The notes under the pieces were generated by a model. The model worked only from the letters and a program-made list of their open reading frames with translations, had not been told where the DNA came from and ran no database searches. Both the position numbers and the translations under genes were made by a program. From NCBI GenBank assembly GCA_964035795.1, contig OZ038324.1:1717779-1781778 (forward strand): DNA of 64,000 nt. The letters run 5' to 3'. The stretch comes from Pterobdella sp. o SKG-2022 (Eukaryota > Annelida > Clitellata > Hirudinida > Piscicolidae). Of this stretch, positions 48,818 through 61,051 are shown piece after piece; the first letter of the stretch is position 1, and each line of letters opens with the position of its first letter.

Positions 48818-49784
48818 ACAATAATACCGAATGGATCAAAAGCAAAAATAACATCAAAGAAGGACAATAGGTGAGGTTAGCTTAGCTGTTGCCAAGGAGG
48901 GAAGGCCAAAACCACTTTATTATTATTATTTTTGGCGCCAATCGAAGGTGGCCTGTCGAAGTTATAATGGCGACTCAAATAGTCGATTTTTATACTTAAA
49001 AACCACATAATTCAGTTTAAAATGTCAAAATATTATTATTAAAAATAATTTCGCAATTTTTTTCAAAATTCGATAACTTAGTACAATAACATACAAGAAC
49101 TACTTCTTTTGGGATTATTTCGGATTTTTTGCTTTACAAAAAGGAGATAAATTGTGAACATCAACAATTTCATTTTATGCAACAACAAAAATTACAAAGA
49201 TGAACACTTGATGGTTTTTTGGGGGTAGTAAAGGCTGGCATAACTTGGATGGAAATTCTATAAAAGATTAAAAAAAATATTATCATTTAATTAGTATCAA
49301 AGAATGTAACAATAAAGAAAAAGATAAGCAATTTCTGGTTTCAACTGTGATGATGTGGAAGTCCCATTGAAGAAAAAAGATGAAGACAATGAAGTTGTTC
49401 AAATTTTGTCTAAAATTAACATTTGATTGCTCAAAATATTTTATTTGAAGTTCCATCTATATATATTTTTTGTTTATTATCACAGATTTAATTATTTTTA
49501 TACATTCATAAAATCAACTCAGTTTTCTAAATTGCATTTATATAGGTATTATTATGGTTGCTTTTGTTTCAAACAACAGACCTTTTTTTCATATAATCTT
49601 AGTTAAATGTTTTGTTTATTTAGTTATAATTGCATAATTTTTTTTTAAATTGTCATATCTAAGAAAACTTACGTTACATTAAATTGCATTCAAAGTTCAT
49701 AATACTCAGTGGTCTAGAAACTCCTGAAGTCGATGCCACTATAATTATACTCGTCGTTGATTTGATTTGATTATTACTATTATT

Positions 49785-50168
49785 TTTATTATTATTATTA
49801 TTATTATTTATATTTTTTTTATTATTCTAAAGAGTAAAATATATTTCTTAAAAAAGACTTATAAACTAAATACCAAAACTCTCTTAAACTTGTATTTCTC
49901 TCTTTTTTACCCACATATTAATTATTGTAACACTGTTTGGGCATGTAATTATAAATCTAATATAAAACAAATTCAAACACTACAAAACTTAACAATCAGA
50001 ACTATCTTTAATTATCTATTTGATAAACATACTAATTATAAAGATTTAGAAATATTGAATATAAATAAGATTTCACTTTTTGAATTTCATGTAGTTGTTT
50101 TTATCAGTAAAAAAATTGTGTTAAAAAAAATCATCATCATTGTTATTATTATTATTATTATTATTATC
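49785..50168 (+). mobile_element. LINE RT C-terminal fragment between two ATT microsatellites
   Basis: The plus strand encodes LNTKTLLNLYFSLFYPHINY, then CNTVWACNYKSNIKQIQTLQ and KDLEILNINKISLFEFHV. This is the thumb-region signature of CR1/L2-type LINE reverse transcriptases (LYxSLxxPxxxYCxxVW). Only about 270 bp is left. ATT triplet runs flank both sides (49785-49812 and 50138-50168). Confidence 0.75.
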
Positions 50169-50195
50169 AACTACATGAAGAACTCCACATGTTAG

Positions 50196-53100
50196 TACTG
50201 GCTAAAAATTCAATATTGTTTTTATCAGCCAACAAGACGATGGAGCGCATTTTTTCAATAATTTTTTACGACAATCAACAGTGAACATGTATCGCCATGA
50301 TAACAAGCATAGTTTTTCTCACTTTTTATCATAATTTGAACTTCAATTTTCAGTTTTTTTTGTTTAAATAAACTTTTTTTGTCCGATTCTTGTTTTTCAT
50401 GTGAAAAATATTAAATTGAGTTGATTGTTCAATAATTTATTTTTCTGAAAACCTTTATTTTATCGAGATTTTATAAAATCCATAAAATATTAAATGCTGA
50501 CATGTCTAAATTTTTGGAAGTCTGCAGTATAAATTTTGTAAAAAATAAATGGAAGCCTCAGTTTATTTTATATAAAGTCAAATATAATATTTTTTCACTA
50601 TATTTTGAGTAGAGTGAAAGTTTTGAAATGTGGAAATTACTTCACAAAAACCATCAAAACATATTGATTTGCTATTTTATAATTGTTTCCATGACGGTGA
50701 ACGCTTAAAAATTGTTATGAAACAATCCAGGTTGAAACTTTTTTGAATAAAACTTGCCCGAATTGAAATCCGAAAGTTTTTGATGACATATAACATTTGT
50801 TTTATTGAAAATATCAAGGTTTTATATCAATCTTCCAAATGCTCGTTGCATTCATGTCTATAAAAATAAAAAATTAATTAAAAAAAAAAAAAATAATAAT
50901 AATTATTGTTGTTATTGTTTTTGTTGTTGTTGTTGTTGTTTTTACTATTATTATTAGCACAATTATAAGTACAACTGTAATTATATTTGTATTACAATAA
51001 ATATTAAAATTAAATTTTCAAATAATTTTTTTTAAAGCTTCAATTAACATTTAAACATTGAATATTCTTTGTTATGGTAGCTCCTATATCGCTTACAAGA
51101 AAGTTCGGTTTGTGTTAAGAGGTGCTACTATCACTGTATACATTTCACAATAACAACAAATTCACTTTTTAACTTCTACAATGCTATCTTATACAATTCA
51201 GTGCAAAACAACAAAAACAAAAAAAATGACATTATGAAAAAAAAACAAAATACGAATGTTTTTGCACTGGTGCTCATATCCAGCTGTCTTTGTGGCCTCA
51301 AATGCTTTTCAGACCTGAGAGTCGAACAGCAAAAACGCTCACTTTGATGCCTCTAAGAGGAATGTAAGAAGCATAACAGACCATTGCATCTGCTTTGTGT
51401 CTCCTTGGCCTTTTAATGCTGTCAGTATGTTATCTTACTTACTACTTATTATTTGTGTGCTTTACATATTGAGATGTACTTTCCACCAAAGACTTTCACG
51501 AAGCCTTTCATGACAAGGTGTAAGAAATTGTATTTGTAACTGATGCAGCGGAAGACTTCAAATGCCTCATGATTCACTTTTATAACGTTTTTGAAAACAA
51601 AGAGTGCACCAAAACTTGAAAGTTATGCTTTAAAACTCATAACTATGTTATAAGAACTGATCAAAACATCAACACAGAACAGCGCAAGTGTTTCTGATAA
51701 CCTCCATCTCAAAATAAGCATAATCATTTATAAAAGCAGAAAGCATGCTGGAGGAGATGATGAACAGAGTCTGGTGCGATAAAGGAAGTGCCTGCCTGCA
51801 GATGTCGTGTTATGGACACACTGCTTGGTTAGTCAAACATGCACGATTTGTACTAAGTAGTTTGTAAAAGTTTGAAACTATCATATGAGAATCCTACGTC
51901 TGATCTTTGGCATCGAATAACAAGAGAGCAAATCAAACACATAGGCGCCCAAGATAGTTTCCTCCATTGGCACTCTGCTGTGAAGTGTCTGTATGTGAAA
52001 TAAAGGTAACTTTAGTCATTTTTAAGGTGAGCTCATAAAAAAATAATTATATATGGTTCAAGGATGGAGGAGTGTGTGGAGCAAGGCTGAGCATTGACAA
52101 TCATGGAGACAGAGATTGGTGTGGGTTGGAGAGCACCCCATTGTTTGAAGGATAATGTTGAAAAATGCATAATGAAGTATATTAATGGTTAAATAAGATT
52201 CCGTTTCACCCAAGCACCATTTTGCATCTGTTGCAACTGTAGCAAAAGTTTAAGGCTGGAACTGAGATCCACACCAAAGTAGAAATAAGATCAAATTTTG
52301 AAATAATTGTTCAAAAAAAATGCATTTCCTGGTCAGCTCCCACTGGCTGGCTAAGCAAAGTGGATAATATGTAGGACATATATGGTTGTATGTATTGTCG
52401 TAGATGTTTGCTTTTCGAAGTGATTAATAGCTTTTTATTACGTTTTATAGTTTATCCAGTTTCAAATTTGTTTATTCACTCTATTATGATGTTGCATCCT
52501 TTTATAGTGAAAGCTTTAATGGTATTTGTTGTCATAGGCATATAATGGTATTTATTATGATAAGTTTATAACGGTATTTATTGTAATAGGTTTAAGGGTA
52601 TTTACCATAACAGCTCTTTCCTATAGTATCTCTTGATCTTCGAGGGCCTTCAATTGTTTCTAAAAGATTATGCCTTTGTTTTGTTATAGTTTTTAATATT
52701 TATTTTAAAATTATGTGTCATAATTTTATTTCATTATAATTTTGTCAGTTTCCATTTTCCACCTCATTTTAATATGATATTTCATAATTTTTCCAATCAT
52801 AATTTTTCAATAATTTAATTAATTTTATTTTTCTAACAATTTTTTATAATGATATTTCATATTTGTATTCCACTCTCATAATGTTATGATATTATTATAG
52901 CTATACGTCATAATAATATTTTCATATAATTTTGAATTTTTTTATGGAATCATCTTTTCTGACAACCTTCATATCAATAATTTTAACTCTTTCAAACGCT
53001 ATCAGCAAAGCTTTTTAGGCAAAGTTTTATGAGGGGCTTCAGCCAGATAATGGTTCTGTTTATGTGGATGTTTTGAGCACCCTTGTGGGATTTCAAGTTT

Positions 53101-54148
53101 AATTTGAAAAATTCAAAGTTATATTGTGTTTCTGATCTATTTGATTTATTATATTTAATTTTTTATTCTTTTTATTTTATTTTTTTTTGATGATATTTTT
53201 TTGTTTATTATATTCGCTTATGATGATATTTTTTTATGATATTATATTTTGCTTATGATGATATTTTTTTATGATATTATTTCCATGATGAATTATTTTT
53301 AAAACCATATTTTTTATGATTTTATCTGATGGTTATTGATATCTTTTTAAATATGATATTTTTCCTATTATGATATTTTTCTTGTTATTGTGCTTTTCTT
53401 TTTATGATATTTTTTTACAAATATATTCTTCTTATTATGATGCTATTTTGTTGATATTCGGCAACAGTCGGAGGTTACAATAACACATACCTGAAGTTAC
53501 AATGGACAGCTGGCCATTATTTGCAACTAATAAAATTTATTATTGTTATTATTGTTGTTATTACTCTTATTATTCTTATTATTTCATTGATGTTGTTTAT
53601 ATTTTCAAAACCCTAGACAAAAATTTGTTAAAGTATCGAATGAAAACAAAAATAAACAAAAGCCGTAAGAGATTGCTCTGCAATTCATAATAACAAGACA
53701 CGGGAATAAAAGATATGAGAACCATTCATAAATATTTCACAGATATCTACATTATGATGAGCTAAATTACCCTAATACCAAAACAATTCAAATCAAAAAC
53801 TTTTATTGGCTGCAAAGCACGAAATACTAAAATGAACTCACGTTAACATGGCAAGTGGCATTTTATTAACTAAATCACACGAAGCTTTTGTAATTCTTAC
53901 TTCCATTATCAAGTGAAATGTACAAACTTCATGCAGATAAAAAATATAGTGCAAACTGTGAGGGAATAAAAATTTAAAAAGTAGCTTTTCAGAACTAGGA
54001 AACATAGAAATGAAATAAAAATAAAATGGGCGATAAAACGTGAAGTAGTCTCAGTTTGCTAGAGTGATGTTTGTGCTCCTTGAAGAGTTCAACATGCCTG
54101 CCTCTTCATCTCCTATTTCATTGTTCTCAAACTTTCATTTAATTTAAT
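50196..54148. other. Gene-poor AT-rich sequence
   Basis: Poly-T/poly-A and GTT repeats (50890-50945). A less AT-rich stretch at 51250-52380 may hold decayed transposon or pseudogene sequence, but I could not join any frame into a recognisable protein. Confidence 0.4.
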
Positions 54149-54555
54149 ACAGGTATCGTGGTATATTATGCAGATATCGTGGTATATTATGCAGGTATCG
54201 TGGTATATTATGCAGGTATCGTGGTATATTATGCAGGTATCGTGGTATATTATGCAGGTATCATACAGGTATCGTGATATATTATGTAGGTACCATCCAG
54301 GTATCGTGGTATATTATGCAGGTATCGTGGTATATTATGCAGGTATCGTGGTGTATTATACAAGTATCATACAGGTATTGTGATATATTATGTAGGTATC
54401 ATCCAGGTATCGTGGTATATTATGCAGGTATCGTGGTGTATTATACAAGTATCATACAGGTATCGTGGTATATTATACAAGTATCATACAGGTACCATAC
54501 AGGTATCATACAGGTATCGAGGTATATTATGCAGATATTGTGGTATATTATGCAG
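54149..54555. repeat. 21-bp minisatellite (CAGGTATCGTGGTATATTATG)n
   Basis: About 19 units of a 21-bp repeat, some shortened to 10-11 bp CAGGTATCATA half-units. Because 21 is a multiple of three the frame stays open, reading roughly GIVVYYA. No coding evidence beyond this. Confidence 0.95.
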
Positions 54556-56358
54556 TCAGTGTGAAGCCCCAATCCTACTCTGATATGATCTGTCACTTGA
54601 GCCGGTCATTCAACCGAGTAATATACCCCTCAATTTGGAGAGATGGTGGTCTGAAGTGGTGTTGCATGGTAAAATCCTTGAATACCTAATTGACTTTGTG
54701 TCTGATTTAAATGACCTGTGTTTGAATGGCGTTGAGACATCTCTTTGTCTGGTGGGCAGAGTTAATGGTGTGTTTGTTGGAACCTTTTCCAGAATGATTG
54801 CATCCATGTTGTGAGGTACCCAAGGTGTGGGAAATCGTGTGTCTGTTTCAAGTTTGAGAGGCAATTATAAATAGCTTTGAACTGAGTGCATGGGCAACTT
54901 GTGGATTTTAAAAGTTGTTTGATGTGAGTTATTGCTGCACGAAATTCTCTCATTTGTCAATTTGTAGCTACATAAATAAAAAGTCAAATATATTATTGAT
55001 ATAAATGAGAAATTTCGAATAGCAGAGTAGCCGTTAAATTGTTTTTCTTTGAAGGTAATGATACATATTTGAGACTGAGAACATAATGCTAACGAAATAT
55101 AACACCAATGAATTACATAGCTCTGTTCATTGAACATAATTCAAAAGTTGCAGCCCTCAAAAACAACTGTGCTGCAACATGAACATCTCAACCTCATCCG
55201 GTGCTTCACCATCCCTCTCCATGGAGGCTTGTATAGTCCTTTGAGCATAACTTACGTTAGTTTAAAATAACTTTGAGAAAGCTATTTAGTTTTTAACCAT
55301 TTATAATGCTTTTTTAACAAAATTATTTACCTTTCAATGATTTATAATGTTTTTGAGGCATTTCTACATTATGTTGTCTACAAATACTGAAACATGAAAC
55401 TTCAAATAGATAGTTATATCTCCCACAATGGTTCAACTAATTGATAACTTTGCTCTAGTATGTTTTTGTACAATGATGTTTCAGAGAAGAATTTATGCGA
55501 GGAAGTTTGAGGATCAATAACTTAAACTTTGAAACATTTCAAAACAAGGAGCCAGGAGGTTTTTAAAGTCTTTAACAATTTTAAGTTGAGGTCGATCAAA
55601 ATAAAGATATAAAAAATAAAAAATATAAGGGAAGCACGATTATAATGGATTTGGAAAATTTTTTAATTATTAGAAAAATGCTTATAAAGGTATTTATAAA
55701 AGTTTTATAGAAATATTCATAATAAATAAGAAAAGTATTTATATAAAAAAATCAACTACTCACAAAAAATCGTCATTTTTTTGTTTTTATCGATTTTTAT
55801 TTCATCGTTTGCGAAAATTATTCATTTGTGCAAAAAAGTATCAAGTTGGTTTCAAAGAATATTATATAGAACTTTATATTTAATTGAATTAGATTTGATT
55901 GGTCGTTTGACACAGTCATCTTTAATTAACATGTAAATTTGTTAGTGCCTGAAAATAGCAACAGTTGTGACGTCAAGTGTTTCCGATGTTTTATTAAACT
56001 GAAGGATATTTTGATGGGAATATTTTAAGATCTCTTTTGAATCTTTTTTTAATATTCTTTAAAACAAAAATAAAAATCTTTTGATTCCTTCAGGGTATAA
56101 CGCCTGGAACTTTTTCTAGAATATGTTTTGCAGGTTCTTTAGTATGAGTGAGACTATCTTAAAATCATAAACTATTTAAGATTAAATTTTTCAAATCTTC
56201 CAAAAAGTTTTGTTACAGACGAGTTTGAAGCATCCCAGCTAGGAAGTCTGATGGGATGTCGGTGAAGAAATGTTCGGTCGAATGTCAGTAAAAGAACAAC
56301 TGCATATAAAAATAATATGATAATATGAAATACTTATATCGTGCCTTTTACGCATCGT
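54556..56358. other. Intergenic sequence
   Basis: A locally balanced patch at 54560-54850 with short open frames on both strands is unexplained. The rest is AT-rich without support for genes. Confidence 0.4.
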
Positions 56359-56640
56359 TCAAAAGCGTTCTACTATGAACTTTTTGAAGCAAAAGGTTTT
56401 TAAGTTTTTGATAAAAATAGAATACAGAGAAGGTTTAAGATTAAGAGGAAAAGAGTTCCAGAGAAGTGGACCAGATAAAGAAAAGGCAGCTTCAGCGTAA
56501 GAATGAGAAAAAAAGATGATTAAGAGCTGAACGAGTAGAGGACCAGCACGCTTAAGAGGTAGTAAGAAATTAGATAGATAAGAGGATGAAGTAGAATGAG
56601 AGATCTTATGCATGAAAACCGGTTTTGAAAGAAGAGCGAA
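56359..56640 (-). mobile_element. LINE RT C-terminal fragment (CR1/L2 type)
   Basis: The minus strand encodes FLLPLKRAGPLL, then SHSYAEAAFSLSGPLLWNSF and PLNLKPSLYSIFIKNLKTFC, the classic end of CR1/L2-type polyproteins (AFSxxGPxLWNSLP). It is truncated on both sides. Confidence 0.75.
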
Positions 56641-58379
56641 AGGGAAGAGCTAGCCAGTGAAAATCGATAAGAGATGGAGAGATAAGAGAAAATTTAGAAG
56701 TATGAGAGACCTGGCTATTTCTTGAATAATTCTTTGAAAAAGTTTCTTATATTGTGAAGCAATTGATTTAAAACCGATAATGTAATGAGAATGGGGATTC
56801 CGGTAGTGTAAAAATGATAGTAGTGATAATTATTATTGTTGTGGTGATAATGATGCTTATATCGATAATGGTTAAGGTTTTGGTAATAAGAGAGTTAATA
56901 GTGGTCATCATAATAGCGGTAAAAATTTTGATTGAATTACAATGAGGTATTATAAGTATTCAAATATTTATAAGTTTATAAATAACAATGATGATCCAGT
57001 TGTGAGAGGCGGAAGAATGGTTCGATCTGGCAAAATGGCGAATATGGAAGAATATGAGGTCGAAAAGAAGAAGGTGGGAAGAAGTGAGACTGAAAAAAGG
57101 TGTGGGGAGGCCGAAGGAAGTGAAAGGTGCAGGGGTGAAAAGGCGTTTGCCTTCAAAACGAAGATGGGTCCAGCTGTTTGTTGGTCTGTGGTGCCTTGGA
57201 AATTCGTTTTTAGAACTCTAGCAGATTCGTCAAGATGTTCGGTTATTTATAAAATTTTTCTTCTACAAGCAATGTTAGTTTTTCTTTGAATTATTTAGTT
57301 TTCAGAGTTTAGTTAAGCAGATTGCCATCTTGCACTTTCACACTGTAAACATTTATATTTCAGTTTGCAGCTTCCATTTTGAAGCTGGCAGAGTATTTGA
57401 GATAATCGTTTAAAATGTTTGTAGGAGGTTTTGAAAAAATCTTTTCAAGAGTATTATTCTATTTTTTTTATATTTATTCAATTTTAAACATGGTGTAGTT
57501 ATGTAGACAAGAAAAAGAAGGGAAAAAAAGAAAAAGAAAAAATGGAAACTAACCGGACTAATCATTTAATCTAGACGTGCTTAAAGGAGGAGAAAGAAAG
57601 ATGGAAGAAGAGCTGAGAAGAGAGAAAAGAATTAAAGAACAAAGAAGATTCAAGGAGGTCTTTGCCAGTATATCAATACACAAATGTTTATAATTACAAG
57701 TTTTTGAATGAACTTTTTTATATAACTGCGTATTAGATTTTTAAGTTCTTAAAAATTTAATACGGACAAGTTTTGAAACGATGCCTTCAAAACTGTTTTC
57801 CTTGCAAAAAAAATTTAAACGGTTATCAAATCATTTTTTATTTTATCCACAAATACTCTTAAATGAACGCTTCCATTCAGATTCAATGATTAATAGAATA
57901 ATTAATATGCCCGGGATCGAAATTTTTTTGAATGACTGAAAGTCGGAACGAGTTGAATTTAGTTCTGAAACTTGAGTCTCCGATCACCGGGCCGACTATG
58001 GGCCCAATCTTCCAAAAAGTGGACTTCCCCCCTCCCGCCCTTAAAAGAAAGAAGCACTCCAACCATGGGTTGCTTGCCTTCACCCATGGATCATGCGGCT
58101 GGAAGCTTCAAGTGCCTATCAAATATTGGAGCTCAAGACTTCTCATACAACTAGTTTTGATTCATATTCAACTTTATTTTATTGATTTGTATGCAATAAA
58201 CCAATTCAAATGTTTTTTTTTGAGTTTCAAAAAAAACTAGAATTTCAACCTTAAACTTGAAAACAAACTGATGCGAATGGTAAAAGATTGAATAAGGTGG
58301 AAGTATTGTTAAACATGAAGTATTGTGGTGAGTTTTTGAACAGAAGAACCTACATACGTAAAATTGTTGTTTACAAGAC
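56641..58379. other. Intergenic sequence with a possible repeat
   Basis: At 57908-58110 a less AT-rich block contains GCCCGGGATC and GATCACCGGGC about 75 bp apart (inverted) and a minus-strand frame with GPVIGDSSFRTKFNSFRLSV. It is probably an interspersed repeat, not identified. The rest is AT-rich. Confidence 0.4.
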
Positions 58380-59470
58380 AACTTATCAATTTCAATTGGA
58401 AAAATTTACCCCAGGCACACTTACAACGTGCTTTTGAAGCAAGCTCACATCCACTACCTGCAGATAACATATCCCCAAAATAGCAGAACTCTAGTACAAC
58501 TTCCAGGGATTCATCCCCAACCATGACTTCTTTCACTAATCTACCATCAACAGACCGAGCTGCACCAAGGCAGAGAGCACATTTGAAGTCAAGGTCCGAG
58601 GCGAAAAAACTTTTTATGCTACTGCATTTTTTGTGCACCCATTGTCTGCAACTGCCACAATAATTAACATTTCCACACACACCACAAAAATACTTTTCAG
58701 ATTTCTTTAATACACCAAGGTTCAAACCAGAGATCATTAGCTTTGTCTTACTCATCTTCACCCGCAACCCTTTATTCGTCACCTTTGACCTCCATGTTTT
58801 TAACTTCACGAAAATTTTATCCATGGACTCAGCATACAAGATTTCTCATTAAGCAACCTGTAAGGAAACTCCAAAGATAGATCTTCCAGCACAGCAACAA
58901 AAAGTAATGGACTAAGAACTAAACCTTGATGGACACCTACGCAAACATCAAACGAGTTACTATACTCATCGCCAACTCTCACTTCCTTGTACAGGATTGT
59001 ACGATTCTCACAAACCATTCATCAATTTCCAACTTTCGCATGCTCCACCAGGTTTTTTCTTGTGTTACTCTGTCAAAAGATTTTTCAAGTCAACAAAAGC
59101 TAAGTAGAGGGGCTTGCCAGCAACCAGATGCTTTACTCGTTCTTGACAAAGAATAAATATGGCGTCAGTTGTATCTCGACCTTGCATAAAATTGCATTGC
59201 ACTCTTTATCTGATTAATCCTTCCAGCACACACTCCGAAACCTTCATAACTACTTTAATTAACCTTAAACCCTTATAGTTAGACTTGTTTGAAGCATCAT
59301 CTTTACCCTTATATACACTGACTATGTGACTTTTCTGCCATTCAGACGGTATACTGTTTACATAGGCTATGTTTTCAATGAGATCTCGAATCATTCCAGC
59401 ACCATCTGGACCAGAGGATTTAAGCAGCTCAGCAACAACATCCGAAGGACCCGCTGCTTATCTCCTTAAT
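58380..59470 (-). mobile_element. LINE RT fragment with motif C deleted
   Basis: Minus-strand blocks: IPSEWQKSHIVSVYKGKDDA, NYKGLRLIKVVMKVSECVLE, then FDVCVGVHQGLVLSPLLFVA, KLKTWRSKVTNKGLRVKMSK, the finger CGVCGNVNYCGSCRQWVHKKC and EVVLEFCYFGDMLSAGSGCE. This is the widespread animal LINE type with a zinc finger after the palm. Where YADDLVLIAES is expected the copy reads YAES, so the catalytic Asp pair is gone. Several frameshifts. Confidence 0.85.
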
Positions 59471-61012
59471 CGCATTATTATCTAGCTCTGTATTCAAAAT
59501 AAATTTGAAATGAAATGCAAAAACATGTTTCAAGGTTTTTTTAAAATATGTGAATCTGCTATCAAAAAATAATTAGGACAAAGTTTTTTTATTAAGGGTG
59601 AATTTTCGCAAACTTTGAGGTACAAAATGTTAAATACAACACAAAAATTTTCACTGCCATATTTGATCTAGAAAAACAAAATTTGTGCTTCCCAGATTTC
59701 AACTCATTTATAAGCATTCCAAATATGCATGCTTAGGTGAGCCCTTGGACTTCAAAAAGCCGGACACTCAAGGCCTCACGCATCCTGTTTTGAAGGCCTT
59801 TTATGTGATAAAACTAAAATACCCATGAGAAACATGGATGCAAATTAAGAAATACTTAGATTCAATGAACCATTTAGTGCAAAATTTGATCGAGTCAATC
59901 TCTGTGATAAAGAAGTTGAAAAAAAAATTTGAAAACTAATAGTGAGCTGAAAGTAAATAAAATTAATAGTAGCATAGAAGAAAGTGAGATGGATGGAGAG
60001 AGAATGAAAGAGTACAGAAATATGATAGCTTGCAATTTATAAAATATCCGCTTTTGAAAACTTTTGAATAAATAAATAATAAAAATAAAATAAAAAGAAA
60101 CAATGAAATAATAATAATTTCCAAGAAGTTCTTTGAAATTTCGAAAAGAACTTAAAATAATCGAAGTGACATTTGTTCAAAAAAAAGATTAAAATTTATA
60201 TAAAACTCATTGTTGGCAAACAAAGGCGGATAAACTTCAAAAACTTTTGGATGTATGTGGATGAAACGTACAAAAAGTGCACTTCAAAGGGATATTGCTA
60301 TTTGGAAGAACTTCAATAATAATTAAATATTTATATGGGCGATTATATTCGAAAATTCAAATTATAAAACACAAACAGTTTATTAAAACAAAGCTTCCAA
60401 GTATTTATAACATATCGTCTTCAGCTTGTGCTAGTTATCTGAGAAGGATATGAAAAGATGTCATAAAGCTTTGTGTTCAATGAAGATCTTAGAATGATTG
60501 TGTAATTTCAATTCAAAATTGAATTTAAATCACGACTTCACACAAACTTTTTTCTTGAGGGCATTTTTTATTTTCTTTCCCTAACCTCTCTCATCACCTG
60601 GCGACCAATTCTCTATCTTTTAACTATTTAGTAAGCATTTGTATCGTTTCATTTTGTTCCGACTGTGCTTCATTTTAAAAATGAACTTTTTTCCTAAGCT
60701 GGAAATTAAAGTTTTCAAAAAAGGAAATTGAAAAGATAAAAGCTTAATTAAGTATAATAACCTAAATCAAGTTTTAAAGTCAGAAAACACCGAGTATTTA
60801 ATTTTGAAAAAGACATGAAGCTTTTCGTAAGACTAGCTTACCTTATCAAGTGATAATAAAATTTAAAAAAAGCTTTGTGTCTTTTTTAAAATGAACTAAT
60901 TTGGGTTTGCTGACTTCACAATAAAAACTTAAATTAAGTTTTAAGTTTTTTATAATTACGCAAGAAGGCAAAATACATAGATTCCTGCATATATGAACTA
61001 CAAACCAGCTTG
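59471..61012. other. AT-rich sequence upstream of the MINPP1-like gene
   Basis: No supported exon or RNA gene until the TATA-like box near 61013. Confidence 0.5.
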
Positions 61013-61022
61013 TATATAAAAG
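61013..61022 (+). promoter_or_regulatory. TATA box of the MINPP1-like gene
   Basis: TATATAAAAG lies 30-39 bp before the ATG at 61052. With the usual 25-30-bp spacing transcription would start within about 10-15 bp of the start codon, giving a very short 5' UTR. Confidence 0.6.
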
Positions 61023-61051
61023 AGGGAGGGTTGGGTGCTTGATCGTGCACC

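Larger units (their letters stand above)
45605..49766. other. Gene-poor AT-rich sequence
   Basis: Contains TGTGTTTATGTG-rich low complexity (45820-45960, 46280-46350), the tandem repeats listed separately and AT-rich sequence. No host exon is supported. Confidence 0.45.

Noticed and set aside
51250..52380. Possible decayed gene or transposon
   Set aside because: Composition is suggestive, but stops in every frame and no conserved motif prevented any assignment.
54149..54555. CRISPR-like direct repeats
   Set aside because: Units are contiguous without unique spacers and the genome is animal; this is a minisatellite.
54565..54864. Balanced-composition patch with open frames on both strands
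   Set aside because: Could be a decayed exon or repeat, but no frame gives a recognisable protein and no junctions could be assigned.
57908..58110. Second ribozyme candidate based on GCCCGG...CCGGGC
   Set aside because: The inverted repeat is too widely spaced and no P2, P3, P4 or J4/2 equivalent could be drawn.
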